Assembly: GCA_001247695.2 (NCBI GenBank)
Contig: LGRX02029073.1
Location: forward strand, 1-18,588
Direction of reading: 5' to 3'
Origin: Cymbomonas tetramitiformis
Taxonomy: Eukaryota > Chlorophyta > Pyramimonadophyceae > Pyramimonadales > Pyramimonadaceae
DNA length: 18,588 nt
Shown: positions 7,969 through 17,714 of the stretch, in pieces
How the letters are laid out: each line of letters begins with the position of its first letter
Numbering within the stretch: position 1 is the first letter of the stretch
Program-made: the position numbers and the translations under genes
The notes under the pieces: model-generated
Database searches by the model: none
Told to the model about the DNA's origin: nothing
What the model saw: the letters and a program-made list of their open reading frames with translations, nothing else

Positions 7969-10007
7969 TGTTTGTCGTGCTTCTTCGCCCGTGCGTCATC
8001 CTCTCCGTATTCCATAGCCATTCCAGCCCGAACCATTCCAGGTTTCATGGGATCCGTGCTTTCTGTTTCCTGCAGCAGCCGGCCCCCAACCGTGCTGTGC
8101 TCGTTGATCCGCGCCACGTGCGGGCTGGTCATGACGCATGCGTTTGTAGGCGCTCTCGCCTGCGTATCAGCACGCATCTTTGCAAACTTCGCATTGCGCA
8201 TCCAGCGTCGGACTAGCCGTTTCACCGGGAAGTAGAAATAGTACTCCTGCGGGCGGTACACCTCACCCCGCGCCGTACGTGTCACACTGAATCTCTCCTC
8301 CTCGCACCACCCGACCGGCACTCCCGCCGCATCCCACGCGATGGGAACCCCGCATTTCTCCTGCGCTGGTTTCTTCGTCTCTGCTGGAAACGTTCTGTGA
8401 TACTTCGGACACACATGCACTGCGTAGTCCCACACGGTCTCGGCACCAATCAGGCGTAGCATGTGCCAGAGCGACCCCGGTAAATTGGTGTTTGCTCCAC
8501 CCAGCAGCATCTTTAAGATTTTCATGAACGTGTTGAAGTGCGCGTCTGTCCACTGCTGCCGCCGTTTCATGTCCAGCAAATACCACACAGCTTCCTGCAG
8601 CGTCACTCCGTGGGGGCTCGCCAGCCCATGCGTTAGAAGCGGATCCATCTTTTTGGGACTGAGTTCGGCCGACTCTGGCGCGGCCAATGTCTCCACTTTC
8701 GCTGGCTCCGGCGCGTCTACCGTCACCGCTTTCCCTGCCTCCGGAGGGTCCACCGTCACCTGTTTCGCCGGCACCGGCGCGTACACCGTCACCTCTGCGT
8801 GATGAGCCAGCAGCAAGGCGGCCGCCTCTTCCACCTCGATTTCCATGCCCGCCTTTGCAGCTAGTTCCTGCGAGTGGCCGTCCCATCCTGGCTTAGTTTC
8901 TGTGCATATTCTGCATGCGCTGCATGCCCCTGCGCATGTTGCATAACGTACATGCTACAATACGCACTACATGATGTATCAGAAAGACGCACAGGCGTTT
9001 CCACGTCCTGTCCGAGCAGGGCAGTGAGACCAGTGTTCCGCCAGTGTGCAAGGTGCGGCAGGGCGTACATCGTAAAGAAAGTCCGGGATGGAGAGGAGGT
9101 CCGCCTCCGCATCACCACCTTCGTCCGTCTCCTCCACGATGTCTTCTTCCGGGATGTCCGGCAAATCCAACCCCTCCTCCCAGTATGCATTTTCGGCTGG
9201 GGTGGGGGCATCTGACGACCCCCCTTCCTCGCAATGACTCAATCCCATATATCCCACGGCCTGTGCGTCCGCCAGGTCGTGGTTCGTATCATTCCCATCT
9301 GCGCCGGCTCCTCCCACCAGGGTATACCGCATTCTCTTGTTGGGTATCCTCGCCTGCTGAGAATCATCATCCGCTGTTTCCACAAACACTGGGGCCGCCT
9401 CCATCTGGTGGCCAGCGGAGATGGCAATGACCCGGTGCCTTTGATCAAACTGAACTCCCAGAGATTGCATGCGGCCTATGAGCACGTCAATCCTTCCCTT
9501 GTAATCCTTTCCGGCGCGCCCTACCTGATCAGGTATGCCCAGCGTGCACAAGTCGTCGGGGGTGAAGATGGAGCGAATGCTTGGGCGCTTGATGTCACGG
9601 TAAGCGCGTTGCGCCAACTCCAGTAGGCGGGCGTCGGTCACGTGCCGGTTATCACACGCGGTTGGGAGCTGCGCCGTTTGGCACGTGACGGCTTCCCCCC
9701 CGGCTCGCCGTTTCCCCCGCGCGCCGTCCACCGGGCTCGCCCCCCCACCTGCTAGCTCTCTGGGGCCCACATGCGGCGGTGCGTAGGTTATCCGCATCCT
9801 CTTGTCGATCATGCACCCGAGAGTTGTCAATCTGTCAGCCAGCTGACGGATCTTTGCGCTCTTCTGCGCCATCGTGCTGCACTCCTCTGTGACCTTGCTT
9901 GGGATCCATCCGATGTCCACAGCAAACCGTGACACTTTGGGTGACTTGCCCCCAATATGCAGGCTTTGCAGTTTGCGCAGGATGACGGCGTCCTCCAGTT
10001 CAGCCAT
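7969..10007 (-). CDS. Tnp2-like transposase, N-terminal exons with duplicated DNA-binding-like module
   Basis: Exon 1 (10007-9069, 313 codons) starts at MAELEDAVILRKL. It contains two related ~60-residue modules, one ending IRQLADRLTTLGCMIDKRMR and the other IDVLIGRMQSLGVQFDQRHR, a helix-LG-basic-strand pattern that would suit tandem winged-helix-like domains. An acidic tail (DLPDIPEEDIVEETDEGG) follows. A 114-nt intron (GAT|GTACGC donor, TTGTAG acceptor) leads in phase 0 to exon 2 (8954-7969), which opens with a Cys cluster, CAGACSACRIC. Four ~11-residue Pro/Val/Ala repeats (VTVDAPEPAK type) come next. Then comes the Tnp2 N-terminal signature: LLDMKRRQQWTDAHFNTFMK, GGANTNLPGSLWHMLRLIG, VWDYAVHVCPKYHRTF, KCGVP and YFPVKRLVRRWMRNAKFAKM. 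Treating 5481-10007 as one gene is inference from order and shared family. Confidence 0.65.
8671..8797 (-). repeat. ~33-bp coding minisatellite in the transposase gene
   Basis: Four imperfect units encode VTVYAPVPAKQ, VTVDPPEAGKA, VTVDAPEPAK-VE and TLAAPESAEL. Most units are 33 bp and keep the frame. They form a probable flexible linker between the Cys cluster and the conserved Tnp2 N-terminal region. Confidence 0.7.
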
Positions 10008-10438
10008 CACCGCGCATACCTGCCGCAAACTACCCCTTCCGGCGTGTCACCGACCTGCACGCAGCACATCCGTTGAGGGGGAGTGGGGGGGGACACCGAC
10101 AGCACCTGCATCATGAAGGCAGACACCTCGTTAGATGCATCGTTGCTCCTCGCGTGAGCGCCCGATCGATACGCGGCGGTCGCTCGGTGCATGGCGTGTG
10201 CAGCGTGACGCGTGCTTAGTGACCGCGTGTTTCCGTCGGAGAACACAAACTGATTTATTCCAAAGATACAATACAGTTCAAAATTGTCTGTTCTAGCCAC
10301 ATACGGTCTTTCACTTCGCATAGCCTACAATCTGCATTAATCGGAAGCTGGTGTTCGTGGTTGACATCCTAAGCTTTCATGCCAGAGGCTTGCACGCTTG
10401 CGCGTTTCCTCTGCGGTACAAGTCGTATGCGCCTGCTT
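10008..10438. other. spacer between the transposase gene and the next gene
   Basis: This is the 5' flank of the transposase gene and the 3' flank of the gene ending at 10439. An open frame at 10007-10321 exists but shows no recognisable motif. A CAG|GTATGC donor-like site at about 10020 could belong to a 5' untranslated exon. On the minus strand, TTAATGCAGATTG (10328-10340) and an ATAAATCAGTTTGTGT stretch (10243-10258) recur in the 3' flanks of other genes of this window. Confidence 0.4.
10328..10340 (-). promoter_or_regulatory. 13-bp motif shared by two 3' flanks (copy 1)
   Basis: On the sense strand this reads TTAATGCAGATTG. It lies about 100 nt past the stop at 10439. The identical 13-mer occurs about 130 nt past the stop at 13895 (13752-13764). 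It could be part of a 3' UTR or 3' end signal. Confidence 0.35.
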
Positions 10439-11819
10439 TCAAGCTTCTGGTTCAGGAACACTGGTCAGCCAGCAGCTTGGGGTATCGCCAGCGTTGCAAT
10501 CCAAGCTACGCGTCACCAGATACACCTGCGTGCACAGGGCGCAAGTTTCGACATTCATCCTCATGTTGCTCATTGCAGGCATCGGCATGTCACAACCCAT
10601 GCATGCGAGCTGCCTGTGGGAGGCGTGCCCCACTCACCGGCTGGTCGTGGCTCCGCATTTCCGTCCACTTGTAAACCCGGCGGGACCGTGTCGCGCATGC
10701 TGAGCAACTTCGGCAGGTTGGACATGCACATTTCTTCCCGGTCGATGTCCTCCAAAGCAGTCCCTTCTCGCAGATGTGCACATCCGGGACCCGGCACTCG
10801 CCGAATTTCGGGATGATCGCCGAGTTGAATGCGTGCGCGTCGAACTCCGCATGAAAAATGGCGAAGTCGAGGAGCACCGCGGGCAACTTGACTTGCAGGT
10901 TGGCGCCATTGTCACTGGCCACCGCCGTGCAGTAGTAATCGTGCACCTCAGACCACTCCTCCACCGTTATGCGATGGACAGTCTTGCCGATTGCTCCACT
11001 CCACGTCCTGGAGGCATGCTCCACTGAGTACTCCTCGCCGTACGTGGTCGTCTCCCAGAGCTGTGTCTTCATACGGCCCGACAGTATTTTGACAGCGGAC
11101 TGCGTGAGCTTCTCCGCTTTGCCAGCAGCCACCGACCACTCTACACCGCCACTGACGGCGCGATGAAACGCGCCCTTCCGCGAAATCGGCAGGAGCTCGG
11201 CCATTGTTGCTCCTGACACAGTAACCTGCCGAGCATCAGCCGGGCAGGCCTGCTTTTTGCGCTTGTTGCTGCCGGCAGCCGGCGGTCCCTCGTTACGTTT
11301 GGATTTCCGGGGTTCAGCTGCAGTGCTCTTTGGCGTGGCGACTGGCACGAGAGCTCGCAGCTCCGGGTTGCTGTTCACACGCCGCCTGAGTTCATTTGTT
11401 AGTGGCGTGTTGAGCGCGTCCAAGGACTTCTTGCTAAGCGCTGCGTAACCCGCAAATGTCGCTGGTTGCTGAAGGGTAAACAAGCTCCCTTTCATCGTCA
11501 GACTCACTTTTTTGCCCGTTCCCTTCAGCGCGGTGAGGTGGTCCTTAAGGCGCTCGTCCGTGACGGTTTGCAGCAAGGCCAACGCTGCCTCCGGTGTTGT
11601 GTCACCAACGGTGAACAGAGCGCCCTTAGCCTCCATCACACCCCTCATCTGGGCCATATTCCTGGCTATGTTACTGGCTCGTTGTTTTTCCAGGGATGGC
11701 GGCGACGTTACAATGGTCCTCGGACTCCTCCTGACCTCCTGAGCCTGCTGGGGAGCCACCACCTCCTCATCCTCCTCGGACTGCTCGTCCAGGGAGGACC
11801 TGAACGCCGCCTCTGTCAT
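10439..11819 (-). CDS. protein of unknown function with C-terminal Cys cluster, two exons
   Basis: The ATG at 11817-11819 starts MTEAAFRSSLDEQ, followed by an acidic run (SEEDEEVV). Exon 1 ends at 10638 at a clear donor (CCG|GTGAGT). A 112-nt intron ends at a GCACGCAG acceptor and exon 2 (10525-10439) adds 28 residues, in phase 0; the total is 422 aa. The N-terminal third is helical and basic. A Lys/Arg patch (KSKRNE, NKRKKQ) suggests nuclear import. The central part (EEWSEVHDYYCTAVASDNGA) looks globular. Near the C-terminus CEKGLLWRTSTGKKCACPTC and CSACATR form a Cys-rich, probably metal-binding segment. I do not recognise the family. It overlaps the next upstream frame by 53 nt and may be its downstream exon. 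Confidence 0.6.
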
Positions 11820-13272
11820 GATAGTGGGTAATGGGCTCACTGGTCACTGCCTCCTCCGGTGTGGGCAATGCCCCCGGGGCCGGTGCTGCGGCCTGATTTA
11901 TCTTGAAGTGTGTTGGCTGCTCCGGCGCCTGGGCTGGGCGCGACTCCTGGGTGCGGGGCTGGGTGGTATGTGCGCCCTGGGGTCGACGTCCTTGCGCAGG
12001 GGGGACCGGAACCATCGTCAAGAACGGGCGCAGGAGGTTCAGCGCGTCACATACTTCGCCGACCCATATCGCGTGGCTCTCGGGAAGTTGCGACTGTGTC
12101 ATGTGGTTGGTATCATCGCTGAATATACGTGCTGCCGGGTCGTACGTCACCCACGGGCACTCAGACAAGTACTTCACCCAGACTCCGATGTCCGCAAGAA
12201 AATTGTCCTGCACGTCCGCTGCTACCTGCGGTGGCTGAATCGTACCCGCAGTGCGAACTCCACCCGGGGGTGCATGCGCCGCCACCCCGGCGCCAGCAGG
12301 ATCCGCCGCTACCTGCGGTGCATGCATCGTACCCGCAGAGCGAACTCCACCCGGGGGTGCATGCGCCGCCACCCCGCCGCCAGCAGGATCCGCCGCTACC
12401 TGCGGTGGCTGGATCGTACCTGCAGTGCGAACTCCACCCGGGGGTGCATGCGCCGCCACCCCGCCGTCAGCAGGATCCGCCGCTACCTGCGGTGCCTGCA
12501 TCGTACCCGCAGTGCGAACTCCACCCGGGGGTGCATGCGCCGCCACCCCGCCGTCAGCAGGATCCGCCGCTACCTGCGGTGCCTGAATCGTACCCGCAGT
12601 GCGAACTCCACCCGGGGGTGCATACGCTGCCACCCCGGCGCCAGCAGGATCCGCCGCTACCTGCGGTGCATGCGTCGCCACCCCCCCGCAAGCAGCAGCT
12701 GCCACTGTATGCGGCTGCTGATTCGCAACCGCAGGGTGAAATGCACCCGGGGGACCCCCTGCTACGGCATCAACAGCCTGCTGCCACGGCCCAGGGAATC
12801 TCGCACGGAGGACGTTGGATTCCTCGGGCGTGGTCACCCTGAGTCCCGTACACTGCGGATTGCCGGCGATGAACCTGTCGAACTGCAGCATGGCCGTGAT
12901 GTTCGCCGTTACCTTTGGCGCACAAGCGGTGCATAGTTCTGCCTCGCCGAGGACATCCTGCCGGCAGGTCGCAGGGGACACACACTGCGTTTGAAACCTC
13001 TTGTTGAGGTTGCGCATCTTCTGCTTGATCCACTGGCTGCATTTGCCCTTGGCCACCGTGTGCTCCTGGCTCAGAGGAGCCAGCAGCTGGAAAGCCGCGC
13101 ACTTGATAAACACGTTCTCAAGGAGAATGTCGAAGTTCCCCTGAAGCCACCCTTCCCCGCCGGGTGAAGCGTGCATGCCCGACTTAAGGCATATACCGGC
13201 GTGTATCTTCGTCGCCAGGTCGTTGAACTGTTCCAGGAGCCCCACCGGAGCTGGCCGTTTAGCCGCCGTCAT
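11767..13272 (-). CDS. protein of unknown function with zinc-like Cys pairs and five 29-residue repeats
   Basis: I start this at the ATG at 13270-13272 (MTAAKRPAPVGLLEQF) because upstream codons look untranslated and a repeat shared with another gene's 5' flank lies 200 bp away. About 160 residues of globular, Lys/Cys-containing sequence carry a metal-site-like pattern (QCVSPATC, then ELCTACAPKV). Then come five 29-residue Ala/Pro/Gly/Val repeats, then a folded-looking stretch (IGVWVKYLSECPWVTYDPAA) and a Pro/Gln-rich tail. The frame stops at 11767, 53 nt past the ATG of the next gene. The tail after about 11840 has no character of its own, so the real transcript probably splices upstream into the 11819 frame. 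A GAA|GTATGT donor near 12052 and the GAGCAG acceptor near 11786 would keep phase 0, but this is not decisive. Confidence 0.55.
   Translation of the reverse strand: MTAAKRPAPVGLLEQFNDLATKIHAGICLKSGMHASPGGEGWLQGNFDILLENVFIKCAAFQLLAPLSQEHTVAKGKCSQWIKQKMRNLNKRFQTQCVSPATCRQDVLGEAELCTACAPKVTANITAMLQFDRFIAGNPQCTGLRVTTPEESNVLRARFPGPWQQAVDAVAGGPPGAFHPAVANQQPHTVAAAACGGVATHAPQVAADPAGAGVAAYAPPGGVRTAGTIQAPQVAADPADGGVAAHAPPGGVRTAGTMQAPQVAADPADGGVAAHAPPGGVRTAGTIQPPQVAADPAGGGVAAHAPPGGVRSAGTMHAPQVAADPAGAGVAAHAPPGGVRTAGTIQPPQVAADVQDNFLADIGVWVKYLSECPWVTYDPAARIFSDDTNHMTQSQLPESHAIWVGEVCDALNLLRPFLTMVPVPPAQGRRPQGAHTTQPRTQESRPAQAPEQPTHFKINQAAAPAPGALPTPEEAVTSEPITHYHDRGGVQVLPGRAVRGG
12241..12675 (-). repeat. five tandem 87-bp coding repeats
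   Basis: The anchor CGTACC starts at 12241, 12328, 12415, 12502 and 12589, an exact 87-bp period, with partial units at both sides. Each unit encodes 29 residues of the type APQVAADPADGGVAAHAPPG followed by GVRTAGTI. Units differ at only a few positions, so the array is recent or kept uniform. It preserves the frame. Confidence 0.9.
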
Positions 13273-13471
13273 GGGTATCACAGGCGGCCAGACGGGGTCG
13301 CTTCGTCTTCGTGCCTGTCCCCCCTGCACATGCGCATGACAAACGTTACGCAAGCGTATGTGATACAAGCAAGCATGCCCTCTTGGTACCTGCAACTGTC
13401 AACTGGGTAGGCGGTGAAGCAGGCAGGAAATACACGCACCCTCGCCCATCCCTGCCCACCCACCACTCGCG

Positions 13472-13590
13472 GCGCCGCTGCTCACCCTGTGGCCGCTGAT
13501 TCGCAACCGCAGATGAGGCAGCATAGGGCATGGCGCCGGGGAGAGCGCCGCACGCGCCACGCGCCTGATTCGGCGCGGAGCGGAGCAGCC
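13472..13590 (-). repeat. 119-bp dispersed repeat, copy 1, upstream of the 13272 gene
   Basis: It aligns without gaps to 17715-17833 with roughly six differences in 119 positions. It lies 200 bp upstream of the ATG at 13272, on the same strand relative to its gene as copy 2. A shared promoter or 5' UTR segment would explain the placement. Confidence 0.85.
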
Positions 13591-13751
13591 TCCAGCAAGC
13601 AGGAAATACACCACAGGATTCGTACTCCCAGCTTCCACGGACTTCGCGCACAAATGGATACTGCGTGCGGTCTCCTGAGCAACCTGTACTATAGCGTGCG
13701 GCCTACCCCTTAGCGTGCATTCTTATCGCAGTATATCTATGGGGCTGTTTG

Positions 13752-13764
13752 CAATCTGCATTAA
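13752..13764 (-). promoter_or_regulatory. 13-bp motif shared by two 3' flanks (copy 2)
   Basis: Sense-strand TTAATGCAGATTG downstream of the dioxygenase-OTU stop codon, identical to 10328-10340. Confidence 0.35.
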
Positions 13765-13894
13765 AATAAGTTCGAATGTTACTGCTAGGGGGCTGCGCCA
13801 CGCCCTTTCCCCTGATGCGCCTACTAACACGCTATTCATTATCCGGCAGGATGCGCATGTAATGCCCCGCGCAATAGGGATGCTCCAACAGCTT

Positions 13895-16800
13895 TCACAG
13901 CCGTAGAGGTTCGCGGCTAGTCAACACCACACCCTCGTGGGGGCAGATGAACTCCATGGCGAAGGGCGCGTTGTTCGGGAAATCCTCTGGAGTTGGAGCC
14001 GAGGCAAGCGGCCAATTCATGCCCGCCAACGGCCAGCTGATGTACAGCTGTATGACGCGGCCCGTCATGTTGGCGATGATGTGCCAGAACTGGGGTTCGT
14101 CATACTGCCGTTTCTGCGCTAGGATTTTGGACAGGGAGACATAATGCCAATCTCCATTTGCATTTTGCTGGCCCCGGGTTTCCGCCATGTCAAAGTTGTA
14201 ATACTCCGGATGCTTCTCGTAGAACGCTTGTATGGCTTGCCGACAGTTTTGGACACGCACTTTACCACCCTCCGCTAGTACCTTAGCACCCTCCGCTTGT
14301 GGCAGGTGCCAGCCAACGCAGTGGAGCCAACAGTTGCCGTCGCCTACCACGTCTACGGCTCGTAGCCCCGCAGTCCGCAGGTACGCCTGCACGTCCGCCA
14401 TAGTCACTAAACGGTCTGTAGGAGCTGCCTGCACGTCCACCAGCAGCCTCCGGTGTGCTGGCTGACACGCGCCTGGCTCAGTAACGGATCCGAAGCTGCA
14501 GTCAAAGGCGCTGTCGATGATATGTCCTCTGTCGTCCCTGGTGAGCAGATGATGCTTGTCGGCGTCGTAGAACCGTCCTCGCTGAACACCAGTCGGGGCA
14601 ACCGCCCTTGCCTCAGCCATTCTCACCACACCTGGGCTGGTAGGTGTCACCGCGTTGGGGTCGGCCTGGGTGTCCATGGGTTCCGCAGCGGCCGAGTCCG
14701 CAGTAGCCATTGGCGTCTGGGGAGAGGGCCCCACCCGCGGCTGCGCCGCTGCGGTACCAGTGGGGCTGGTAGCTGTCGCTGCGTCATCTGCGCCAGAGCG
14801 ATCCCACCACCCACGTACCCCTCATTTCAAGCGCAATACACCTAGGGTGTCTGAACTGCACAGCGTCAGCAGGCTGAGCGAGGGTGCACCCACCTGGGCT
14901 GGCAGGTGTCGCTGCGTTGGGGTCGGCCTGGGTGTCCATGGGTTCTGCAGCGGCCGAGTCCGCAGTAGCCGTTGGCAACTGGGGAGAGGGCCCCACCCGC
15001 GGCTGCGCCTCTGCGGTACCAGTGGGGCTGGTAGCTGTCGCTGCGTCATCTGCGCCAGAGCGATCCCACCACCCACGTACCCCTCATTTCAAGCGCAATA
15101 CACCTAGGGTGTCTGAACTGCACAGCGTCAGCAGACTGAGCGAGGGTGCACACACCTGGGCTGGCAGGTGTCGCTGCGTTGGAGTCGGCCTGGGTGTCCA
15201 TGGGTTCCGCAGCGGCCGAGTCCGCAGTAGCCGTTGGCGTCTGGGGAGAGGGCCCCACCCGCGGCTGCGCCTCTGCGGTACCAGTGGGGCTGGTAGCTGT
15301 CGCTGCGTCATCTGCGCCAGTGCGATCGGGATCCATGCAGGGAGTACACACGGGCTGCGCCAATCGCGACCCCTCAGCATTTCGGCACGCGGCCGTCGGT
15401 CGCGCTTCCCAGCGTCCATCCCACACCGCGGGTCGTGGTTCGTCACCCCCCTCCTGCTGTGAGCAGTCACAGCGGACCAGCAAACTGCGTTGGGGACCCC
15501 CCTTTTTTGCATCTTCCGGCCCACTGAAGTTCGGGAACTCGCCGTTGAAGTTGTGCGTGAGCTTCACAGCCACGCCCAGCGCGAACTTCATGGTCAACCT
15601 GCCTCGGTCGGCAAGTACGGCTGCCAGCTGGTTATTCACCTTCACCGCACCACCAGATGAATGGAATAAGTGCCCCACGTTCCTGGTGGGGATCGCACGA
15701 TCCATAACCGTTGCTAGGTTTGAGGCCCTGCACGCCTTCAGGATTCCAAAGACCAGACTGCGCAGTCCGGGGCAATGCACACCCATCCGCTGGTAGAGAA
15801 GACAGGTGTCCGTCCGCTGTGTGTCTGCGGACCCATCGAATGTCAGCGGTCCCACGCGTGCAGGGACACGCGGAGGATCTACTCTCTGACCATCTCTCCA
15901 CGTGATGCGGGCAAGCTCTTCCTTCTCTGCCTCCGGCCTCGCATCCCACGCTTCCTCCCCAACGAAGGCTTCCAGCCCTTCCCAGGCTAGGACGAGGTCG
16001 GACATCTTGAGAGTGGCGTGCAGCCGCGCCTCCGGGGTGGCAGCTTTGACCAGCCTTCCATGTTTTCGAAGTTGGGACATGGGCTGGAGAGGTGCAAAGG
16101 GTGCACCACTCGGGGCGCCCCAACCGCATGCTGGTTGCGCCAGTCGTAGCATGGGCCACACATCACCAGACCGGGTTGCTGGAGGCTAGTTCCCTGCAAC
16201 GGGTCACACTCTTCATCCGCCTTCATGCACAGATCGCAGCTCCATACTTCAGGCAGGCTCCCGTAGCTCCCTCCAAACCGTATTGCGTCGCCGCAAGCAA
16301 GGCATAGCATGTGCCATGGCATCCCATACTGGGACAACGTCCCCAGCGGCTCGGCGCGGATTTCGTCGTGCGTGGCGGGGACTCCAGCCTCCGTGCTGAT
16401 GGCGCCGTAGAGAATTGCGGACATCGTGGCCGCGGTACGCAGGCCGCGACCCCCACCAGGCACCTCCCCACCCGGGCAAAGCCCCCGATGCACAGTTCTG
16501 TCCCCCGGCCAAACAATGACGCTGCCCGGCGGGCCAGCAAAACGGACGCGCCTTAACGGCGTGGCTGACGGAAAGCCGGACGCTGCGTGATCGAGTGTGA
16601 AGTGGAACGCGCCGTCCTCGCCCCGCTGCCAATGCCTTCCATCTACCGAATCAGGCAGGAGTTCCGTGTAGCTCTGCTCGTCAAGGAACATCCCGGAGGA
16701 AAACTGGGTAGGGAAAACTGCCTCCTCGCCGCTCCGGAGCAAGAGGTCAGTGTGCCACATCTGCACCCAGCTCCCCAGGTTGCGCAGGAGGACAGCTGGG

Positions 16801-17639
16801 GATAGCAAGAACTGGCCAACCCCTGACACCCGGACCGCCTTCTGCATGCTGACGTGATGATGCTCAAGCACCTTCCCCCAGATCCCCGGATATTCCGCTT
16901 TCGCGCGCTCCCAGTCCACCTTCACGGAATACCTGGCCCCTGGTCGGAGACACCGCTCGTCCCGCTCGACCCGCGGGTCCCACTCACGCGTGCTGAACAG
17001 GGAAGAGGGCGTCAGAAAATTCGCAACCGCACAGTCTGTAGCTTTTGTGAAAAGCGATGAACAGCGGGGACAATCCTTCACGCACACGATCGTTTCCAAG
17101 ATCCGCGCGCACTCCGCCTTACAGTCTTCAATCTTCTGGTGGCATACACGTATGCGCAGCTGCAACGCATCGCCCAGTGCCGTGGGGTCAACCCCTTCAC
17201 GCAGGGTGATGCGATGGAGCTTGCAAAAAGACTGTACCCGTTCCCAGGAGCTTCTGACGTTCTCCTCACGGTTCCCCAGCGCGACAGCTTCACACCGTTT
17301 AGTCATCATCGCTGAATCAGCCGGTGATGGGGATTCCAATTCTTCCATAGCCGCCGTCCAGCAATCCGCCAAGTTCACCAGATCCTCAATCGTGCACCCG
17401 TGTCTTTCGCACTGGTTCTGCACCATACGAAGGGTGGCCATACAGCATGCGGCCCAGACAAGCAGGCACGCCTTCTCCAGGTCAACCAATACGCAGTCCC
17501 CGTTGGACCCGCAGGACATGGGAGGGGGCACCACGTGCATGCCTAGCCCCTCCAGATCTTCGGGTAGCCCCGACTGCACGTGAAGAACCCTACATGGCGT
17601 ATCCGCATGTGGATGGCCGTCCATGGCAGAGCACGCCAT
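13895..17639 (-). CDS. 2OG-Fe(II) dioxygenase-like / zinc ribbon / OTU cysteine protease fusion protein
   Basis: Four exons (17639-16167, 16083-15156, 15049-14894, 14787-13895) join in phase through introns of 83, 106 and 106 nt to give 1149 aa. The start MACSAMDGHPH is chosen because the frame upstream only reads through a dispersed repeat. Residues 50-200 are helical and Cys-rich (CVKDCPRC). The dioxygenase core shows H296-T-D298 in VQMWHTDLLL, then GSVIVWPGDRTVHRG with H384, and R401, the HxD...H...R set that binds iron and 2-oxoglutarate. A ribbon C446-x2-C449-x18-C468-x2-C471 follows, then about 310 residues of unknown fold and Pro/Ala/Thr repeats. The C-terminus has VVGDGNCWLHCVGWHL, the OTU Asp-Gly-x-Cys motif with C1005, and a late His1136 in FICPHEGVVL. 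Substrates are unknown; the neighbours suggest a transposon-borne role on DNA, RNA or chromatin. Confidence 0.7.
14629..15327 (-). repeat. 262-bp tandem duplication of one exon plus its intron (about 2.7 copies)
   Basis: The anchor GTCCATGGGTT starts at 14672, 14934 and 15196, a 262-bp period. Each full unit is a 156-nt exon part (52 codons) and a 106-nt intron with donor CCCAG|GTG and acceptor GGCGCAG|ATG. Because the intron is phase 1 and 156 is divisible by three, each duplication adds 52 residues without a frame break. In the third copy the donor region reads through into the OTU coding exon. The copies are nearly identical, introns included. Confidence 0.85.
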
Positions 17640-17714
17640 TGATACCTGGCCAACATACTGCGCCCCGCACCGACCCACCCGGGATACCCCACCCCATCCC
17701 ACCCACGATTTTAA

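Larger units (their letters stand above)
13273..13894. other. spacer between the 13272 gene and the dioxygenase-OTU gene
   Basis: No supportable gene lies here. The stretch contains one copy of the 119-bp repeat (13472-13590) and two copies of a short GCAGGAAATACAC motif (about 13428 and 13602) flanking it. It also holds the CAATCTGCATTAA motif at 13752-13764. On the minus strand it serves as 3' flank of the dioxygenase-OTU gene and 5' flank of the 13272 gene. Confidence 0.5.

Noticed and set aside
5481..10007. KDZ (Kyakuja-Dileera-Zisupton) transposase
   Set aside because: The order of motifs (CP...C near the N-terminus, PGP, MH...G..K, CP...L...H, ELWVER) fits Tnp2/CACTA better.
10570..10797. 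An alternative minus-strand frame with coding-like sequence (EDIDREEMCMSNLPKLL) and a CxxC...CxxC pattern just downstream (10526-10610)
   Set aside because: The main frame joins in phase 0 across a 112-nt intron with good GT-AG sites, which places the CxxC pattern inside the intron. A frame switch is not needed.
11818..12936. Long plus-strand open frames over the 87-bp repeats and elsewhere (for example 1008-1721, 12129-12842, 14655-15462)
   Set aside because: They mirror GC-rich, repetitive minus-strand genes, have no recognisable motifs and show no splice or start context.
16084..16166. CGPCYDWRNQH as a further zinc pair of the dioxygenase protein
   Set aside because: Reading on leads to a stop at 15987, whereas removing 83 nt (GTGATG...CTCCAG) joins two good frames exactly. 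I treat it as intron, though an alternative isoform is possible.
16437..16754. Assignment of the dioxygenase to the TET/JBP family
   Set aside because: Only the general HxD...H...R set is visible. I do not see the wider TET/JBP signatures, so the substrate stays open.
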